Source: JANQSP01 sp965237565 | GTDB taxonomy: Bacteria > Bdellovibrionota > Bdellovibrionia > Bdellovibrionales > UBA1609 | Length of the DNA: 64,000 nt | Assembly (NCBI GenBank): GCA_965237565.1 | Contig: OZ250145.1 | Coordinates: forward strand, 124,001 to 188,000 | Reading direction: 5' to 3' | Part shown: positions 50,431 to 59,639 of the stretch, piece after piece | Layout of the letters: each line of letters begins with the position of its first letter | Numbering within the stretch: the first letter of the stretch is position 1 | Notes under the pieces: generated by a model | Databases searched by the model: none | Seen by the model: the letters and a program-made list of their open reading frames with translations, nothing else | Told to the model about the DNA's origin: nothing | Position numbers and translations under genes: made by a program

Positions 50431-51321
50431 TCGCAGAGTTTCCGGAGAAATAAATAACACATACGCACACAACATAGAGAGGGAAAGAAAGTAAAGCCCT
50501 AGGCCGAAACCAATAACGAAGTGAAAAAATAATCCAGCGATTAGCAATGTTTTTTTCAGTTGAGGCGTCCAAATCAGAACAGGAAAATAAATCTCAAACA
50601 AAATCATCGAGGTGACGAAAAAAACCGACAGAACTGGAAGAGAAAGAAGAAAAGAAAAATCAAAAAAGGCAAAATTATGGTTAGTTAATGCTCCCCAAAG
50701 AGCAGTCCCTTCCCACCAAGAAAATTCCTGTAATTTCTGAAACCCTGAAAAAGCATACATCACAGCCAGTTGAATCTGTATGAAGCGAAAAGCAATCGTG
50801 TTCAGCCAATTTCCTTTTTCTACTCTGTCAGATACCAATCCTTTTCGTTTGTTGAGAAAATACTTTACCCATTTTATTTCTCCATAGGAATTAGAAAAAA
50901 TAAGATAAAACAACCAGAAGCTAGCCACGACATCTGCTTCAAAAACAATGCTTGGATTTCTGTGTAAAAAAATCAGATGCAAAACGAAAGCTACGGCAGT
51001 CAATAATCGATTCCCAACACCCAAAATCATCAGAAATAAAATCAACAAAAAAGCCAAATAACACCAGTAAAGAAGAAGGTCTGAGGAAAGCAACCAATGC
51101 ACACTGGTACCAGAGATCTTGTTCATCAACTGAACAGAAAAGTTACTGATTAAACCTGAATCGTAGAAAAACAATCGAATATCAAAAAAACGAACAGAGT
51201 ACATAGCGAGCAGAACAAAACAAAAACAGAAGCGGAAACAACCCATGGAAATAACATCCATGGGTTTGAACCAAAAGGAATCCCACGCTCTCATCCAACA
51301 AAAAATTTTATCTTTCATCAT
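50404..51321 (-). CDS. HTTM-domain membrane protein (vitamin K-dependent carboxylase-like fold)
   Basis: The 305-residue polytopic protein matches the HTTM (horizontally transferred transmembrane) domain: SMGCFRFCFCFVLLAMYSVR near the start, HLIFLHRNPSIVFEADVVAS in the middle, and RFIQIQLAVMYAFSGFQKLQ with WWEGTALWGALTNHNF. The domain is related to the membrane part of gamma-glutamyl carboxylase, but the bacterial role is unknown. It overlaps the upstream partner gene by 14 nt and the convergent peroxidase gene by 27 bp. Confidence 0.8.
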   Translation of the reverse strand: MMKDKIFCWMRAWDSFWFKPMDVISMGCFRFCFCFVLLAMYSVRFFDIRLFFYDSGLISNFSVQLMNKISGTSVHWLLSSDLLLYWCYLAFLLILFLMILGVGNRLLTAVAFVLHLIFLHRNPSIVFEADVVASFWLFYLIFSNSYGEIKWVKYFLNKRKGLVSDRVEKGNWLNTIAFRFIQIQLAVMYAFSGFQKLQEFSWWEGTALWGALTNHNFAFFDFSFLLSLPVLSVFFVTSMILFEIYFPVLIWTPQLKKTLLIAGLFFHFVIGFGLGLYFLSLSMLCAYVLFISPETLRLFFRRFQK

Positions 51322-51937
51322 TGCTTTTTTCCATATGGTCCAGTTCCCTAACTCTTCTAACTTTTCGACACTTTCTAGAGGTCCTAAATAAAATTATCTC
51401 TTGATCATTGTAACCCATGGATAGAAAGGAAGGATCTACAATGCGAGCTTTGCGAAAGCGAGGACGGTTCTGCAAAACTGCCTCCACAGAGACCTTTCGA
51501 GCTCCCTCGTGCAAGCGACAAAGATAAGGAATAAAAAAACGACGTAAACTTTTTTTACCCGAAAGTACAAAGTACTGCGTGTGATAAATCAAACGGTTGT
51601 GATTGAAAAATACGAGATTGGATTCTTTGCGGGAAGGAGGCCATTTGAGTGCTTCTGCCCTACCGTCTTTGTAGAAAACTTTATAGTTGAGATAAAAATA
51701 CGTGCCAGGATTTAATACATGATTAGACCCCTTTATATTCATAAAAAGATTATCTGTATAGGGACGCAGATAAGGACTCCATTGACTAGCAAGCATAGAG
51801 ATTTGATTAGGCATCAAAAAAATGACCAACAAGTGATAAACAATAGCTACAGACAGTAAAATTTTTAGAACTATTCTGAAATTTTCATTTTTCATCACAT
51901 CTTTGACGAAAGAAAATTCCTTGAATTTTTTCTTCAT
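51308..51937 (-). CDS. Membrane-anchored partner of the HTTM protein, function unknown
   Basis: The 209-residue product has a basic N-terminus, one membrane helix (about residues 24-44, ending FLMPNQ) and an extracytoplasmic domain rich in aromatic and basic residues (GTYFYLNYKVFYKDGRAEAL). The C-terminus is strongly basic (RTSRKCRKVRRVREL). Small single-pass proteins beside HTTM genes are seen in several proteobacteria (from memory). Its 14-nt overlap with the HTTM gene makes a complex likely. It begins 13 bp after scpB. Confidence 0.65.
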   Translation of the reverse strand: MKKKFKEFSFVKDVMKNENFRIVLKILLSVAIVYHLLVIFLMPNQISMLASQWSPYLRPYTDNLFMNIKGSNHVLNPGTYFYLNYKVFYKDGRAEALKWPPSRKESNLVFFNHNRLIYHTQYFVLSGKKSLRRFFIPYLCRLHEGARKVSVEAVLQNRPRFRKARIVDPSFLSMGYNDQEIILFRTSRKCRKVRRVRELDHMEKSNDER

Positions 51938-51950
51938 TCAAACCTCATTT

Positions 51951-52679
51951 TTATTCTTTAGACCAAGGTTGTTGCGGTTTTACAGAATCAATTTTTTCTG
52001 AAACAAATTGTAATTCTTCTTCTATCGCTCTTTCCTGTAATGAGTAACTCACTGATTTTTGGATGCCTTTCACTGCCCTTTTTAATGGAGGAATGGGAGA
52101 AGAAGTCTCTTCCTCAGAGGGAAGCAAATCAGCCAATTCATTTGGCGAAGGCAAGTCAGATAAGCTTTTTAGACTAAAAGTTTCTAAAAATTTGGAAGTC
52201 GTTTTATATGTACTCGGACGGCCAAACTCCGAACTTTTGGGACCAAAAGTAACGAGGTCCTTTTCCATCAGTGTCCTCAGCAAATGCCCAGACTCCACAC
52301 CCCTCACTTCGTCCACATTTGCCTTTGTCACCAGTTGCTGATAGGCCACTATTGACAAAACTTCCATAGCTGGTGCTGACAACTGAAAAAGTCGTCCCTT
52401 AATCAATCGACGTATATAATCTTTGTTCTCTTCTTTTGTTCTCAATTGATAGGCTCCAGCTACCTTTTGCAATTCTAAGCCAGAGGATTCACTCTGGTAC
52501 TTTTTTTCCAATAAGGATAAAGCTTCTTTGATTTGGATCGTAGGAATTTTTTCAGTATGAAAAAGTTGTAACAAATCCTGCATAGAAAGAGGATTCCCCA
52601 GTGCAAATAAAGTGCTTTCCAAAATGGAACTCACATCCTTTAAGGAGAGCGTTCTTTTCTCCTCTGTCTTTTGTTTCAT
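51951..52679 (-). CDS. scpB: Segregation and condensation protein ScpB
   Basis: ScpB is a winged-helix kleisin partner in the SMC-ScpAB condensin. The 242-residue protein has the family core SILESTLFALGNPLSMQDLL, then SSGLELQKVAGAYQLRTKEE, and the second winged helix PAMEVLSIVAYQQLVTKANV followed by EVRGVESGHLLRTLMEKDLV and GRPSTYKTTSKFLETFSLKS. A variable C-terminal tail follows. Its ATG overlaps the scpA stop as ATGA. Confidence 0.92.
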   Translation of the reverse strand: MKQKTEEKRTLSLKDVSSILESTLFALGNPLSMQDLLQLFHTEKIPTIQIKEALSLLEKKYQSESSGLELQKVAGAYQLRTKEENKDYIRRLIKGRLFQLSAPAMEVLSIVAYQQLVTKANVDEVRGVESGHLLRTLMEKDLVTFGPKSSEFGRPSTYKTTSKFLETFSLKSLSDLPSPNELADLLPSEEETSSPIPPLKRAVKGIQKSVSYSLQERAIEEELQFVSEKIDSVKPQQPWSKE

Positions 52680-53470
52680 ATAGCTTCCTTTCCATCCAAA
52701 AAGTTCAGTTGCTGTAGAACTTGAAATTTTTGATTCTTCAATGGTTTTTTTACAGAAACAAAAATATCAGCAGAATCATTTTCTTGCTGTAACGAAATCA
52801 ATCCCAAACGACTCATTTCCAAAAAGGATAAAAATATGACCAAAGCATGAGCCCACCGATTTTTACGATACTCCCTAAGGAACTCTCCCATCCGAAACAA
52901 TTTACCCGTAGTTAAGCGAGAACAAATGAACCGAATACAATCAGAAATGATTGGCAGAGAATCAAATGTTTGTCGTTGAATGGGAGAAGATATTCTCCTA
53001 TGTAGGACTTGGTAATAAGATTTCGCTAATTTGATAGAAGGCTCTTTTTTTATTCTTTGCACTTGCACAAAGTCAGCTGAAAAAAGCTCTAGCTCTTTGC
53101 CTTGGCTTGACCAAACATCCCTGCTTAAAAGATGTTTCTCGTTAAGCCAGTGAGACAAAGTTTGAAAGGCATGAATTTTTAGCAAACTTTCCACCAAATC
53201 CTGCCTAGGATCTGGTTCATTATCCGATTCAGAATTTGTGGAGGTTTCCGCAGGAAACAATCTTCTAGATTTGATATAAATCAACGTGGCCGCGAGCTTT
53301 ATAAAATCACCAGCGGAATCCAAATTGGGAACGGGATGTTTTTCGATAAAATTGAGATATTGCTTGGTGATTTTATGTATATCAATGTCAAAAATATCCA
53401 TTTCCTCCTTACGGATGAGTTGCAAAAGAAGATCCAAAGGTCCCGTAAATTCATTCACCTGTACTTGCAA
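52676..53470 (-). CDS. scpA: Segregation and condensation protein ScpA (kleisin)
   Basis: ScpA bridges the SMC heads. The protein begins with the family's VNEFTGPLDLLLQLIRKEEM and DIDIHKITKQYLNFIE, has the AATLIYIKSRRLFP block, and ends with the C-terminal winged helix. The frame extends to TTG 53503, but TTG 53470 is preferred: it has GGAGG seven bases upstream and yields MQVQVNEFTGPLDLLL, the usual ScpA start (264 residues). Order scpA-scpB after a site-2 protease gene is common. Confidence 0.92.
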   Translation of the reverse strand: MQVQVNEFTGPLDLLLQLIRKEEMDIFDIDIHKITKQYLNFIEKHPVPNLDSAGDFIKLAATLIYIKSRRLFPAETSTNSESDNEPDPRQDLVESLLKIHAFQTLSHWLNEKHLLSRDVWSSQGKELELFSADFVQVQRIKKEPSIKLAKSYYQVLHRRISSPIQRQTFDSLPIISDCIRFICSRLTTGKLFRMGEFLREYRKNRWAHALVIFLSFLEMSRLGLISLQQENDSADIFVSVKKPLKNQKFQVLQQLNFLDGKEAI

Positions 53471-53568
53471 AATAGAACCTCCATCGTCCCGAGCATAGCA
53501 CAAACCAATCTGAGTTGAAACAAAATGAAAAATGAATCATTTCAACAAAACGTGCCAAAAATAAAAAC

Positions 53569-54249
53569 TTAGAAATAAAAAATTTGAGAGCTCCACTTTG
53601 CGAATGAAATAAGTTGCACAGAAAGCCAGTAGGAGGGAAAAACTAGATAACGAAAGGCTCCTGTCACAAACAAAGCAATCAAAATAAGGGAAGTATAGGC
53701 TTGCCAACTTTCCAGTTTCAAATTCCATTCAAGGGGAAGGAAACGAGCCATCACTTTGGCTCCATCCAAAGGATGCAGGGGAATCATGTTGAAAAACCCC
53801 AAAAGCAAATTAATGAGGATAAACACTTCCAAAACCTGGATAAAAATGGAAAGAGTGGAAACGGGAAAAGCGTAAAAAGCAAGGAGCGATAAGAATAGAA
53901 TTGTTGTGCCAATAAGAGCCAAGCAAAAATTCGACAAAGGTCCTGCAAATGCGATCCAAAACATGTCCTGTTTTGGATTCTTGAGTTGGCCTGGATCAAC
54001 GGGTACAGGCTTGGCCCAGCCAAAAACCGGCCAGCCCATAAAAATTGACAACAGAGGTAACAAAACCGTTCCCAATAAATCAGCATGAACAAGAGGATTG
54101 AGGCTTAAACGACCTTGGTAACGAGCCATTTGGTCTCCCTTAAAAGAAGCCATCCAAGCATGTGACCACTCATGTACGCAAAGAGAGAAAAGAAGTGGCA
54201 AATAAAAAATAAAAAAACGAGCGATCAGCTGATAAATTGAATCAGACAT
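53569..54249 (-). CDS. Site-2 protease-type zinc metalloprotease (M50 family)
   Basis: The 226-residue polytopic protein has the intramembrane zinc motif HEWSH (in LCVHEWSHAWMASFKGD) and the second motif NMIPLHPLDGAK, which supplies the third metal ligand (Asp). AFAGPLSNFCLALIG is the conserved GPxxN block between them. This compact form lacks PDZ domains and is often encoded beside scpAB. Its substrate is unknown. It is divergent from gspE. Confidence 0.88.
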   Translation of the reverse strand: MSDSIYQLIARFFIFYLPLLFSLCVHEWSHAWMASFKGDQMARYQGRLSLNPLVHADLLGTVLLPLLSIFMGWPVFGWAKPVPVDPGQLKNPKQDMFWIAFAGPLSNFCLALIGTTILFLSLLAFYAFPVSTLSIFIQVLEVFILINLLLGFFNMIPLHPLDGAKVMARFLPLEWNLKLESWQAYTSLILIALFVTGAFRYLVFPSYWLSVQLISFAKWSSQIFYF

Positions 54250-54353
54250 AATATTTCTTATAACTCACAATCTTTGATTTGAAAAAAAGAATTTTTAAAA
54301 TCAATTTACTTTTTAAAACAATCTCCCTCTTGTCCCAGGCAACAAGTGGAAGT

Positions 54354-56057
54354 ATGATGGGCCTGATGAATATTAGCAATTATGAATCTATTATCTTAAA
54401 ATCCACAACTCTTACTTCTAGCCAATTGAGTTCCATTTTGCGTTCCAAAAATGCTGGTGGTCTAAGTTTGTTGAAATTATTGGAGAAAAAACAAAACATA
54501 GATTCACCTGAAGAAGCTTTATCTGTTCTGTGTCAGCATTTGAAAATTCCCTTTATTAATGAAGTGCCCATTCAAGAAATCTCCGAAAAATTGATCCAAC
54601 ATTTTCCTATTAGTTATGCCAAAGCCAATATGGTTTTGCCGTTCAAGGAGGAAAAAGACAAGATTTATATCCTAACAACAAACCCTTTAAATTTTGGTGT
54701 TTTTTCTGAGTTGAAACTCAAATTCAAAAAGGAAGTAAGACCCATTATTAGCCTAGGGGAGAAAGTGCAAGACGCCATCAATAGCGTGTACGAAAGAAGC
54801 TCTGGGGAGTTGGACGAACTCAGCGACATTATCGAAGAAGATTATGATCTAGAGAGCTCTGTCATTGATTTGCTAGACACAGAAGATGTTGCTCCCGTTA
54901 TCAAACTCATCAACACACTTTTGTTTCGAGCTGTAAAAGATAGAGCTTCTGACATTCATATTGAGCCGTATGAAAAAGAACTGGTTGTACGATTTCGAAT
55001 AGACGGTATTCTTTATCCCATTTTTAAGCCTCCAAAAAGACTGCAAAATACGATCATCTCGCGAGTGAAAATCATGGCCAACCTAAACATAGCTGAAAAA
55101 AGATTGCCTCAGGATGGCAGGATTCATCTGCGACTAGCCGGCAAAGACATTGACATTCGCTTAAGCTCCATCCCCACTTCTTTCGGAGAAAGACTGGTCA
55201 TGCGATTGCAAGATCGTACGCAAATTTTGTTAAAAATAGATGAGCTTGGTTTTTCTAAGAAAAATCTAAATTTGTTCAACCATCTGCTCACCAAGAAGTA
55301 CGGTATCATTCTTATCACAGGACCCACGGGAAGCGGCAAATCCACCACCTTGTATGCAGCCCTAAATGAACTCAACTCTGTGAAGAACAATATCATCACA
55401 GTGGAAGACCCGATCGAAAGAAGAATAAAGGGAATTGGACAGATTCAGGTGAATCCCAAAATAGGACTTACCTTTGCGAACGGACTGCGTTCTATCTTAC
55501 GCCAAGACCCTGATTCCATTATGATTGGTGAAATTCGTGATGTGGAAACAATGAAAATCGCAATCAATGCTTCTTTGACAGGACACTTGGTATTGTCTAC
55601 TTTACACACCAATGATTCTGCCTCCGTGTTTCCCCGTCTGATTGATATGGGAGGCGAACCATTTTTGATCGCCACCTCCATCATGGGCGTGATGTCTCAA
55701 AGACTGGTAAGAGCACTTTGTCTTGATTGTCGCCAAGCTAAAAAACCGTCCAAACAAGATATTTTATTCATTACGAATGAAAATAAAAGAACAACCATTC
55801 CAGATAAAATTTTCGAATCCACTGGTTGCAAAAAATGCAATTTTAAAGGTTATATAGGACGAACGATGATACAAGAAATACTCATCACTGATGAGAGCAT
55901 CCGCACACTGATCATGAAACAAAGAGACAGTCACGAAATCAAAAAATTGGCAAGAAAAAATGGAATGATAAGTTTTCGCCAAAATGGTATACAAAAAATC
56001 TGTAAAGGCATCACCTCCATTGAAGAAGTGATGCAAAATACACAATTAGACATTTAA
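54354..56057 (+). CDS. gspE: Type II secretion ATPase GspE
   Basis: GspE powers pseudopilus assembly. After an N-terminal domain that docks on GspL come the family blocks ASDIHIEPYEKELVVRFRID, Walker A GPTGSGKSTTLYAAL, the Asp box ITVEDPIE, Walker B QDPDSIMIGEIRD and the His box STLHTNDS. A zinc-binding tetracysteine (CLDC ... CKKC) is present near the C-terminus, as in GspE. The frame is open from TTG 54279, but ATG 54354 or the adjacent ATG 54357 (MGLMNISNYES, GGAAG upstream) is more likely. gspF follows 20 bp later. Confidence 0.94.
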   Translation: MMGLMNISNYESIILKSTTLTSSQLSSILRSKNAGGLSLLKLLEKKQNIDSPEEALSVLCQHLKIPFINEVPIQEISEKLIQHFPISYAKANMVLPFKEEKDKIYILTTNPLNFGVFSELKLKFKKEVRPIISLGEKVQDAINSVYERSSGELDELSDIIEEDYDLESSVIDLLDTEDVAPVIKLINTLLFRAVKDRASDIHIEPYEKELVVRFRIDGILYPIFKPPKRLQNTIISRVKIMANLNIAEKRLPQDGRIHLRLAGKDIDIRLSSIPTSFGERLVMRLQDRTQILLKIDELGFSKKNLNLFNHLLTKKYGIILITGPTGSGKSTTLYAALNELNSVKNNIITVEDPIERRIKGIGQIQVNPKIGLTFANGLRSILRQDPDSIMIGEIRDVETMKIAINASLTGHLVLSTLHTNDSASVFPRLIDMGGEPFLIATSIMGVMSQRLVRALCLDCRQAKKPSKQDILFITNENKRTTIPDKIFESTGCKKCNFKGYIGRTMIQEILITDESIRTLIMKQRDSHEIKKLARKNGMISFRQNGIQKICKGITSIEEVMQNTQLDI

Positions 56058-56077
56058 GATTCAAGTAAGGTTTTTCT

Positions 56078-57289
56078 ATGCATACTTTTGAATACAAAGG
56101 GACTACCTCTACAGGGCAAAAAATCAGTGGTTTGGTCCAAGCAGAAAACCAACAAAACGCAAAAATCAGATTAAAGAAAAAAAACATCTTTATCTTTGAG
56201 CTAAAGAATAAAAATATCCAAGAAAAAAAGGCGTGGAGCTTATTTTTTTTCAAGGGAGTGAATATTGATGAGCTTTGTGCCATGACAAGACAGCTAGCAA
56301 CTTTGTTGAAGTCAAGAGTCCCTTTGGTGGAATCTTTAAATGCCGTCATCAAACAAACTCCTCATACATTGCTACGCATGGCTTTGATGCAAATACGCAA
56401 TGATATAAACGAGGGACATGCATTTTACAAATCACTAATCAAACATCCAAACATTTTTGATACAACCTATGTTTCCATGTGTGAAGCTGGAGAAAATTCT
56501 GGAACATTGGATACGGTATTGTTAGAACTCGCCGAATTTACAGAAAAGCAAGCAGAAATGAAAAGCAAGATCCAAGCAGCTCTAGCCTATCCTGTACTGA
56601 TGTTATTTTTTACTTTTTTTATTACCCTATTCCTTTTCACCTATATCATCCCCAAAATCACCACTGTGTTTGAGGGAGAGGATATTGTCCTTCCTTGGTA
56701 CACGACCTTTATCATGAATATAAGCCAAGTCATTACAAATTCATGGATTCCTTTGCTCATTGGTTTTGGATTAATTATTTTGATTTTTAACCGATGGGTA
56801 AATACAAAAAAAGGTATACGAACAGTGGATACTTTTGTTTTAAAACTTCCAGTGCTTGGACCATTGATCCAAGCGGCTGCCATTTCTCGTTTCACCCGTA
56901 CCTTAGCCACTTTGCTAAAGGGAGGTGTCCCAATGCTAACAGCTATGAAAATCATTCAAAATTCTGTAAAAAATATTATTCTAAAAGAAGCCTTGGAAAA
57001 GACTCATGCTCATGTGAGAGAAGGAGAATCCATCGCACGTCCATTGGAAGAGTCTCAGCAATTTACTCCTATGACCATTCAAATGATAAAAGTGGGAGAA
57101 CAAACCGGTGAATTGGAAGATATGTTACTGAAAATCAGCGATACTTACGATTTTCAGGTGAACACAAAAGTCAATACTTTCACTTCCCTTTTAGGCCCAA
57201 TTATGATAATCCTCATCAGTGGCGTTGTGGCAGTAATTGTTTTTTCGGTGATGGTCCCTATACTACAAATGTACAACCAAGTTTCATGA
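56078..57289 (+). CDS. gspF: Type II secretion inner-membrane platform protein GspF
   Basis: The 403-residue protein has the two tandem T2SF domains: the first with FTRQLATLL-type block MTRQLATLLKSRVPLVESL and CEAGENSGTLDTVL, the second with SRFTRTLATLLKGGVPMLTA and KVGEQTGELEDMLLKI. Three membrane helices are placed as in the family. The N-terminal YKGTTSTGQKISGLVQAEN is the typical opening. It lies between gspE and gspG in the same orientation. Confidence 0.94.
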   Translation: MHTFEYKGTTSTGQKISGLVQAENQQNAKIRLKKKNIFIFELKNKNIQEKKAWSLFFFKGVNIDELCAMTRQLATLLKSRVPLVESLNAVIKQTPHTLLRMALMQIRNDINEGHAFYKSLIKHPNIFDTTYVSMCEAGENSGTLDTVLLELAEFTEKQAEMKSKIQAALAYPVLMLFFTFFITLFLFTYIIPKITTVFEGEDIVLPWYTTFIMNISQVITNSWIPLLIGFGLIILIFNRWVNTKKGIRTVDTFVLKLPVLGPLIQAAAISRFTRTLATLLKGGVPMLTAMKIIQNSVKNIILKEALEKTHAHVREGESIARPLEESQQFTPMTIQMIKVGEQTGELEDMLLKISDTYDFQVNTKVNTFTSLLGPIMIILISGVVAVIVFSVMVPILQMYNQVS

Positions 57290-57316
57290 TTTAAGGATGC
57301 GAAGGAGAAAAGAAGA

Positions 57317-57757
57317 GTGTCTCGTGGAATAAAAGCAATTTACAATAGCAAAGGACTCACTTTGATAGAAGTGATAGCCGTTCTAGCCATATTGGCTGGT
57401 ATTGCCTCCATTTTGCTTCGCAATTTTGCTCCTCAGTTAAAAAAGTCCAAGGTACGTCAAGCACAAATTCTCATCAGTCGTTTGTCCGAATCGGTAGAGA
57501 GTTTTTATTTGGATTGCTCTTATTATCCGTCCAATTCGGAGGGTTTTGAGGCTCTTGTACTAGCTCCCGCGAAGTGTGAATCTTGGGGTCCTGATCCTTA
57601 TTTAAGAAATGGGAAGATACCCAAGGACCCATGGGGAAACGATTTCATTTACAAACACGATGATGCCACAGGAAGATACGAAATCATCAGTCTTGGCGAA
57701 GGAGGAATCGAAGGCGGTGAGAATTTTCAATCCGATATTTCATCCAAGGAGATATGA
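57317..57757 (+). CDS. gspG: Major pseudopilin GspG
   Basis: The 146-residue prepilin is cleaved and methylated at KG/LTLIEVIAVLAILAGIA, with the essential Glu at +5. The C-terminal part has YPSNSEGFEALV and PWGNDFIYKHD, typical GspG calcium-loop and core segments. The start is GTG 57317, with AAGGAG upstream. Its stop overlaps the gspH ATG as ATGA. Confidence 0.94.
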   Translation: MSRGIKAIYNSKGLTLIEVIAVLAILAGIASILLRNFAPQLKKSKVRQAQILISRLSESVESFYLDCSYYPSNSEGFEALVLAPAKCESWGPDPYLRNGKIPKDPWGNDFIYKHDDATGRYEIISLGEGGIEGGENFQSDISSKEI

Positions 57758-58326
57758 TTACCCGTAACAGAGAAAATCGACAAAAAGGAGTTACCCTTCT
57801 CGAATTATTGTTGGTTTTATTTATTCTCAGTAGCACTCTCACCTTGGGAGTATGGTTTACGAAAAAAAGAGAAAATCACATCAGAAAAACTTTTCGGCAA
57901 TTCATTGCTTTGAATCACCAACTAGACAGCTTAGCAAAATTGAAAGGAAGAGCTTACCGCCTAGTGATTACTACAAGTGAAGAGGCCAATTCGTGGTGGG
58001 TGGAAAAACAAGGCTCTCATTCTCTTGATTCAAATGATGCTTATCCATCGTCAAAGCAGATATTCACGATAGATACTGCATTCTTCCCAAAACCCCAAAA
58101 GCTTCCTGAAAATTTACGCTTTTCCAATATTGAATTCAGCAGACCCTTAAGAATCAATCCTTCGAAGGGGCAAAGCTATATTTACTACCTTCCCGAGGGA
58201 CAATTCAATAAAATTGTCCTGCAAGTAAAGGGGAAGAAACAATACTGGTCTTTTTTTATTGATCGACTCCACGGGGATTTGCGTATTGTACCGGGAGAAA
58301 AAAAATTAGAGGATTTTAAGCAATGA
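57754..58326 (+). CDS. gspH: Minor pseudopilin GspH
   Basis: The 190-residue protein has a prepilin signal QKG/VTLLELLLVLFILSS with Glu at +5 and a short positively charged leader. The rest is the variable GspH beta-rich domain. Position between gspG and gspI, with 4-nt overlaps on both sides, supports the call more than sequence does. Confidence 0.85.
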   Translation: MITRNRENRQKGVTLLELLLVLFILSSTLTLGVWFTKKRENHIRKTFRQFIALNHQLDSLAKLKGRAYRLVITTSEEANSWWVEKQGSHSLDSNDAYPSSKQIFTIDTAFFPKPQKLPENLRFSNIEFSRPLRINPSKGQSYIYYLPEGQFNKIVLQVKGKKQYWSFFIDRLHGDLRIVPGEKKLEDFKQ

Positions 58327-58832
58327 ATTTTCGAAATAACAAAAAAGGCTTTACCTTGATTGAAATTGTTGTGTCCCTTACTATCTTGGCCGGAACAGTC
58401 ATGTTGCTTTCAGACATTCGATCAGGAAATGCACGAAGAATTGAAAAATCCAAGCAGTATCACAAAGCAGTGCAACTTCTAGAACAAAAAATGTCAGAAC
58501 TGGAATTGGAATGGAGTAAGCAGATATTCAGTTCCGTACCCGCAGAACAAAAGGGTACTTTTGCAAACGAAAAAAGTTTTTCTTGGCAAGTGAAGACACA
58601 AGCTTTGAGGCTTCCAGATCCTCAAGCTCTTTTGAATTCCCTAGGGCAAACAAACCAGTTGGCCATCCAAGTAGCTAAAACGGCAACACAGTTTCTATCT
58701 CAAGCTGTGTTGGAGGCAAAACTGACTGTCTTTTTTAAAAGAGATACAAGAAAAAGTGCCTACTCTTTAACCACCTACATTGTGGATTACAATAAAGAAA
58801 TACAACTGCATGTTTCTGGAAGTGGTCAGTGA
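58323..58832 (+). CDS. gspI: Minor pseudopilin GspI
   Basis: The 169-residue protein has prepilin signal KKG/FTLIEIVVSLTILAGTV, then the GspI-type helical stretch KAVQLLEQKMSELELEW. It overlaps gspH and gspJ by 4 nt each. GspI starts assembly of the tip complex with GspJ and GspK. Confidence 0.86.
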   Translation: MNFRNNKKGFTLIEIVVSLTILAGTVMLLSDIRSGNARRIEKSKQYHKAVQLLEQKMSELELEWSKQIFSSVPAEQKGTFANEKSFSWQVKTQALRLPDPQALLNSLGQTNQLAIQVAKTATQFLSQAVLEAKLTVFFKRDTRKSAYSLTTYIVDYNKEIQLHVSGSGQ

Positions 58833-59638
58833 TCTTTTTGAGAATAACAAATTCACGAGGATTAACCTTGATAGAATTGGTAATCGCTCTAGTTTTGTTT
58901 GCTGTCATTGCCACATCTCTTATGCGCATGACGGAACACACGATCCAGTACAGAAAAAAACTGAGCAAAACAGTTTCAAGCACTAAAATGAATCGAACCA
59001 TTTCACAAATCATGAAACGAGACTTGCGAAACATATTTTTCACACAAGATATCAATGCCCTTTTGCACACTCTGTACAGCTCAAAAACCCATGCAAGAAA
59101 GAAAATTTCCATCCCCGATACGCAAGACCCAGAAGAAGACCCAATTAGGCAAGCTCCCGCTTTGAATCCTTACTTACATAAACAATTGCTTTATTTTGGA
59201 GGCTTAAAGGGGAAGAAGGATCAACTCTCCTTTGCTTCCTTCTCAAATATCCAAGCTTGGCTGAATGAAAAGTCTAGCGACCAAAACGAAGTTTCCTATT
59301 ACCTAGCTGGTTGCAAAAGCAAAACAGATGAGAGGAAACAACAAACTTGTTTGTGGAGAAAATCCTCCACCCAATTGGATCAAGATTTGGAAGCATCCGA
59401 CAGATACGAAGAATCAATTATTCTGGAAAAAGTGAAAAGTTTTCATGTTTCCTACTTTAACATCTTTCAAAATAAATGGTTTGATGAGTGGACGACAAAA
59501 GCCAATGAACAAGGTTCTTTGCCTGCAATAATTCGGGTCGCACTGGATTTTGAAAACAATAAGAACCAATTGAATCACCAAGAATTCATTCTGCCAATTT
59601 ACCAAATGCAACTTTCACTAGAACTAACGGACCAATAA
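58829..59638 (+). CDS. gspJ: Minor pseudopilin GspJ
   Basis: The 269-residue protein starts at GTG 58829 overlapping the gspI stop as GTGA. The prepilin signal is SRG/LTLIELVIALVLFAVIA with Glu at +5. Larger beta-rich domain follows, including FHVSYFNIFQNKWFDEW near the C-terminus, matching GspJ, where the end of the chain compares strands. It is one base short of the gspK ATG. Confidence 0.86.
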   Translation: MIFLRITNSRGLTLIELVIALVLFAVIATSLMRMTEHTIQYRKKLSKTVSSTKMNRTISQIMKRDLRNIFFTQDINALLHTLYSSKTHARKKISIPDTQDPEEDPIRQAPALNPYLHKQLLYFGGLKGKKDQLSFASFSNIQAWLNEKSSDQNEVSYYLAGCKSKTDERKQQTCLWRKSSTQLDQDLEASDRYEESIILEKVKSFHVSYFNIFQNKWFDEWTTKANEQGSLPAIIRVALDFENNKNQLNHQEFILPIYQMQLSLELTDQ

Positions 59639-59639
59639 A

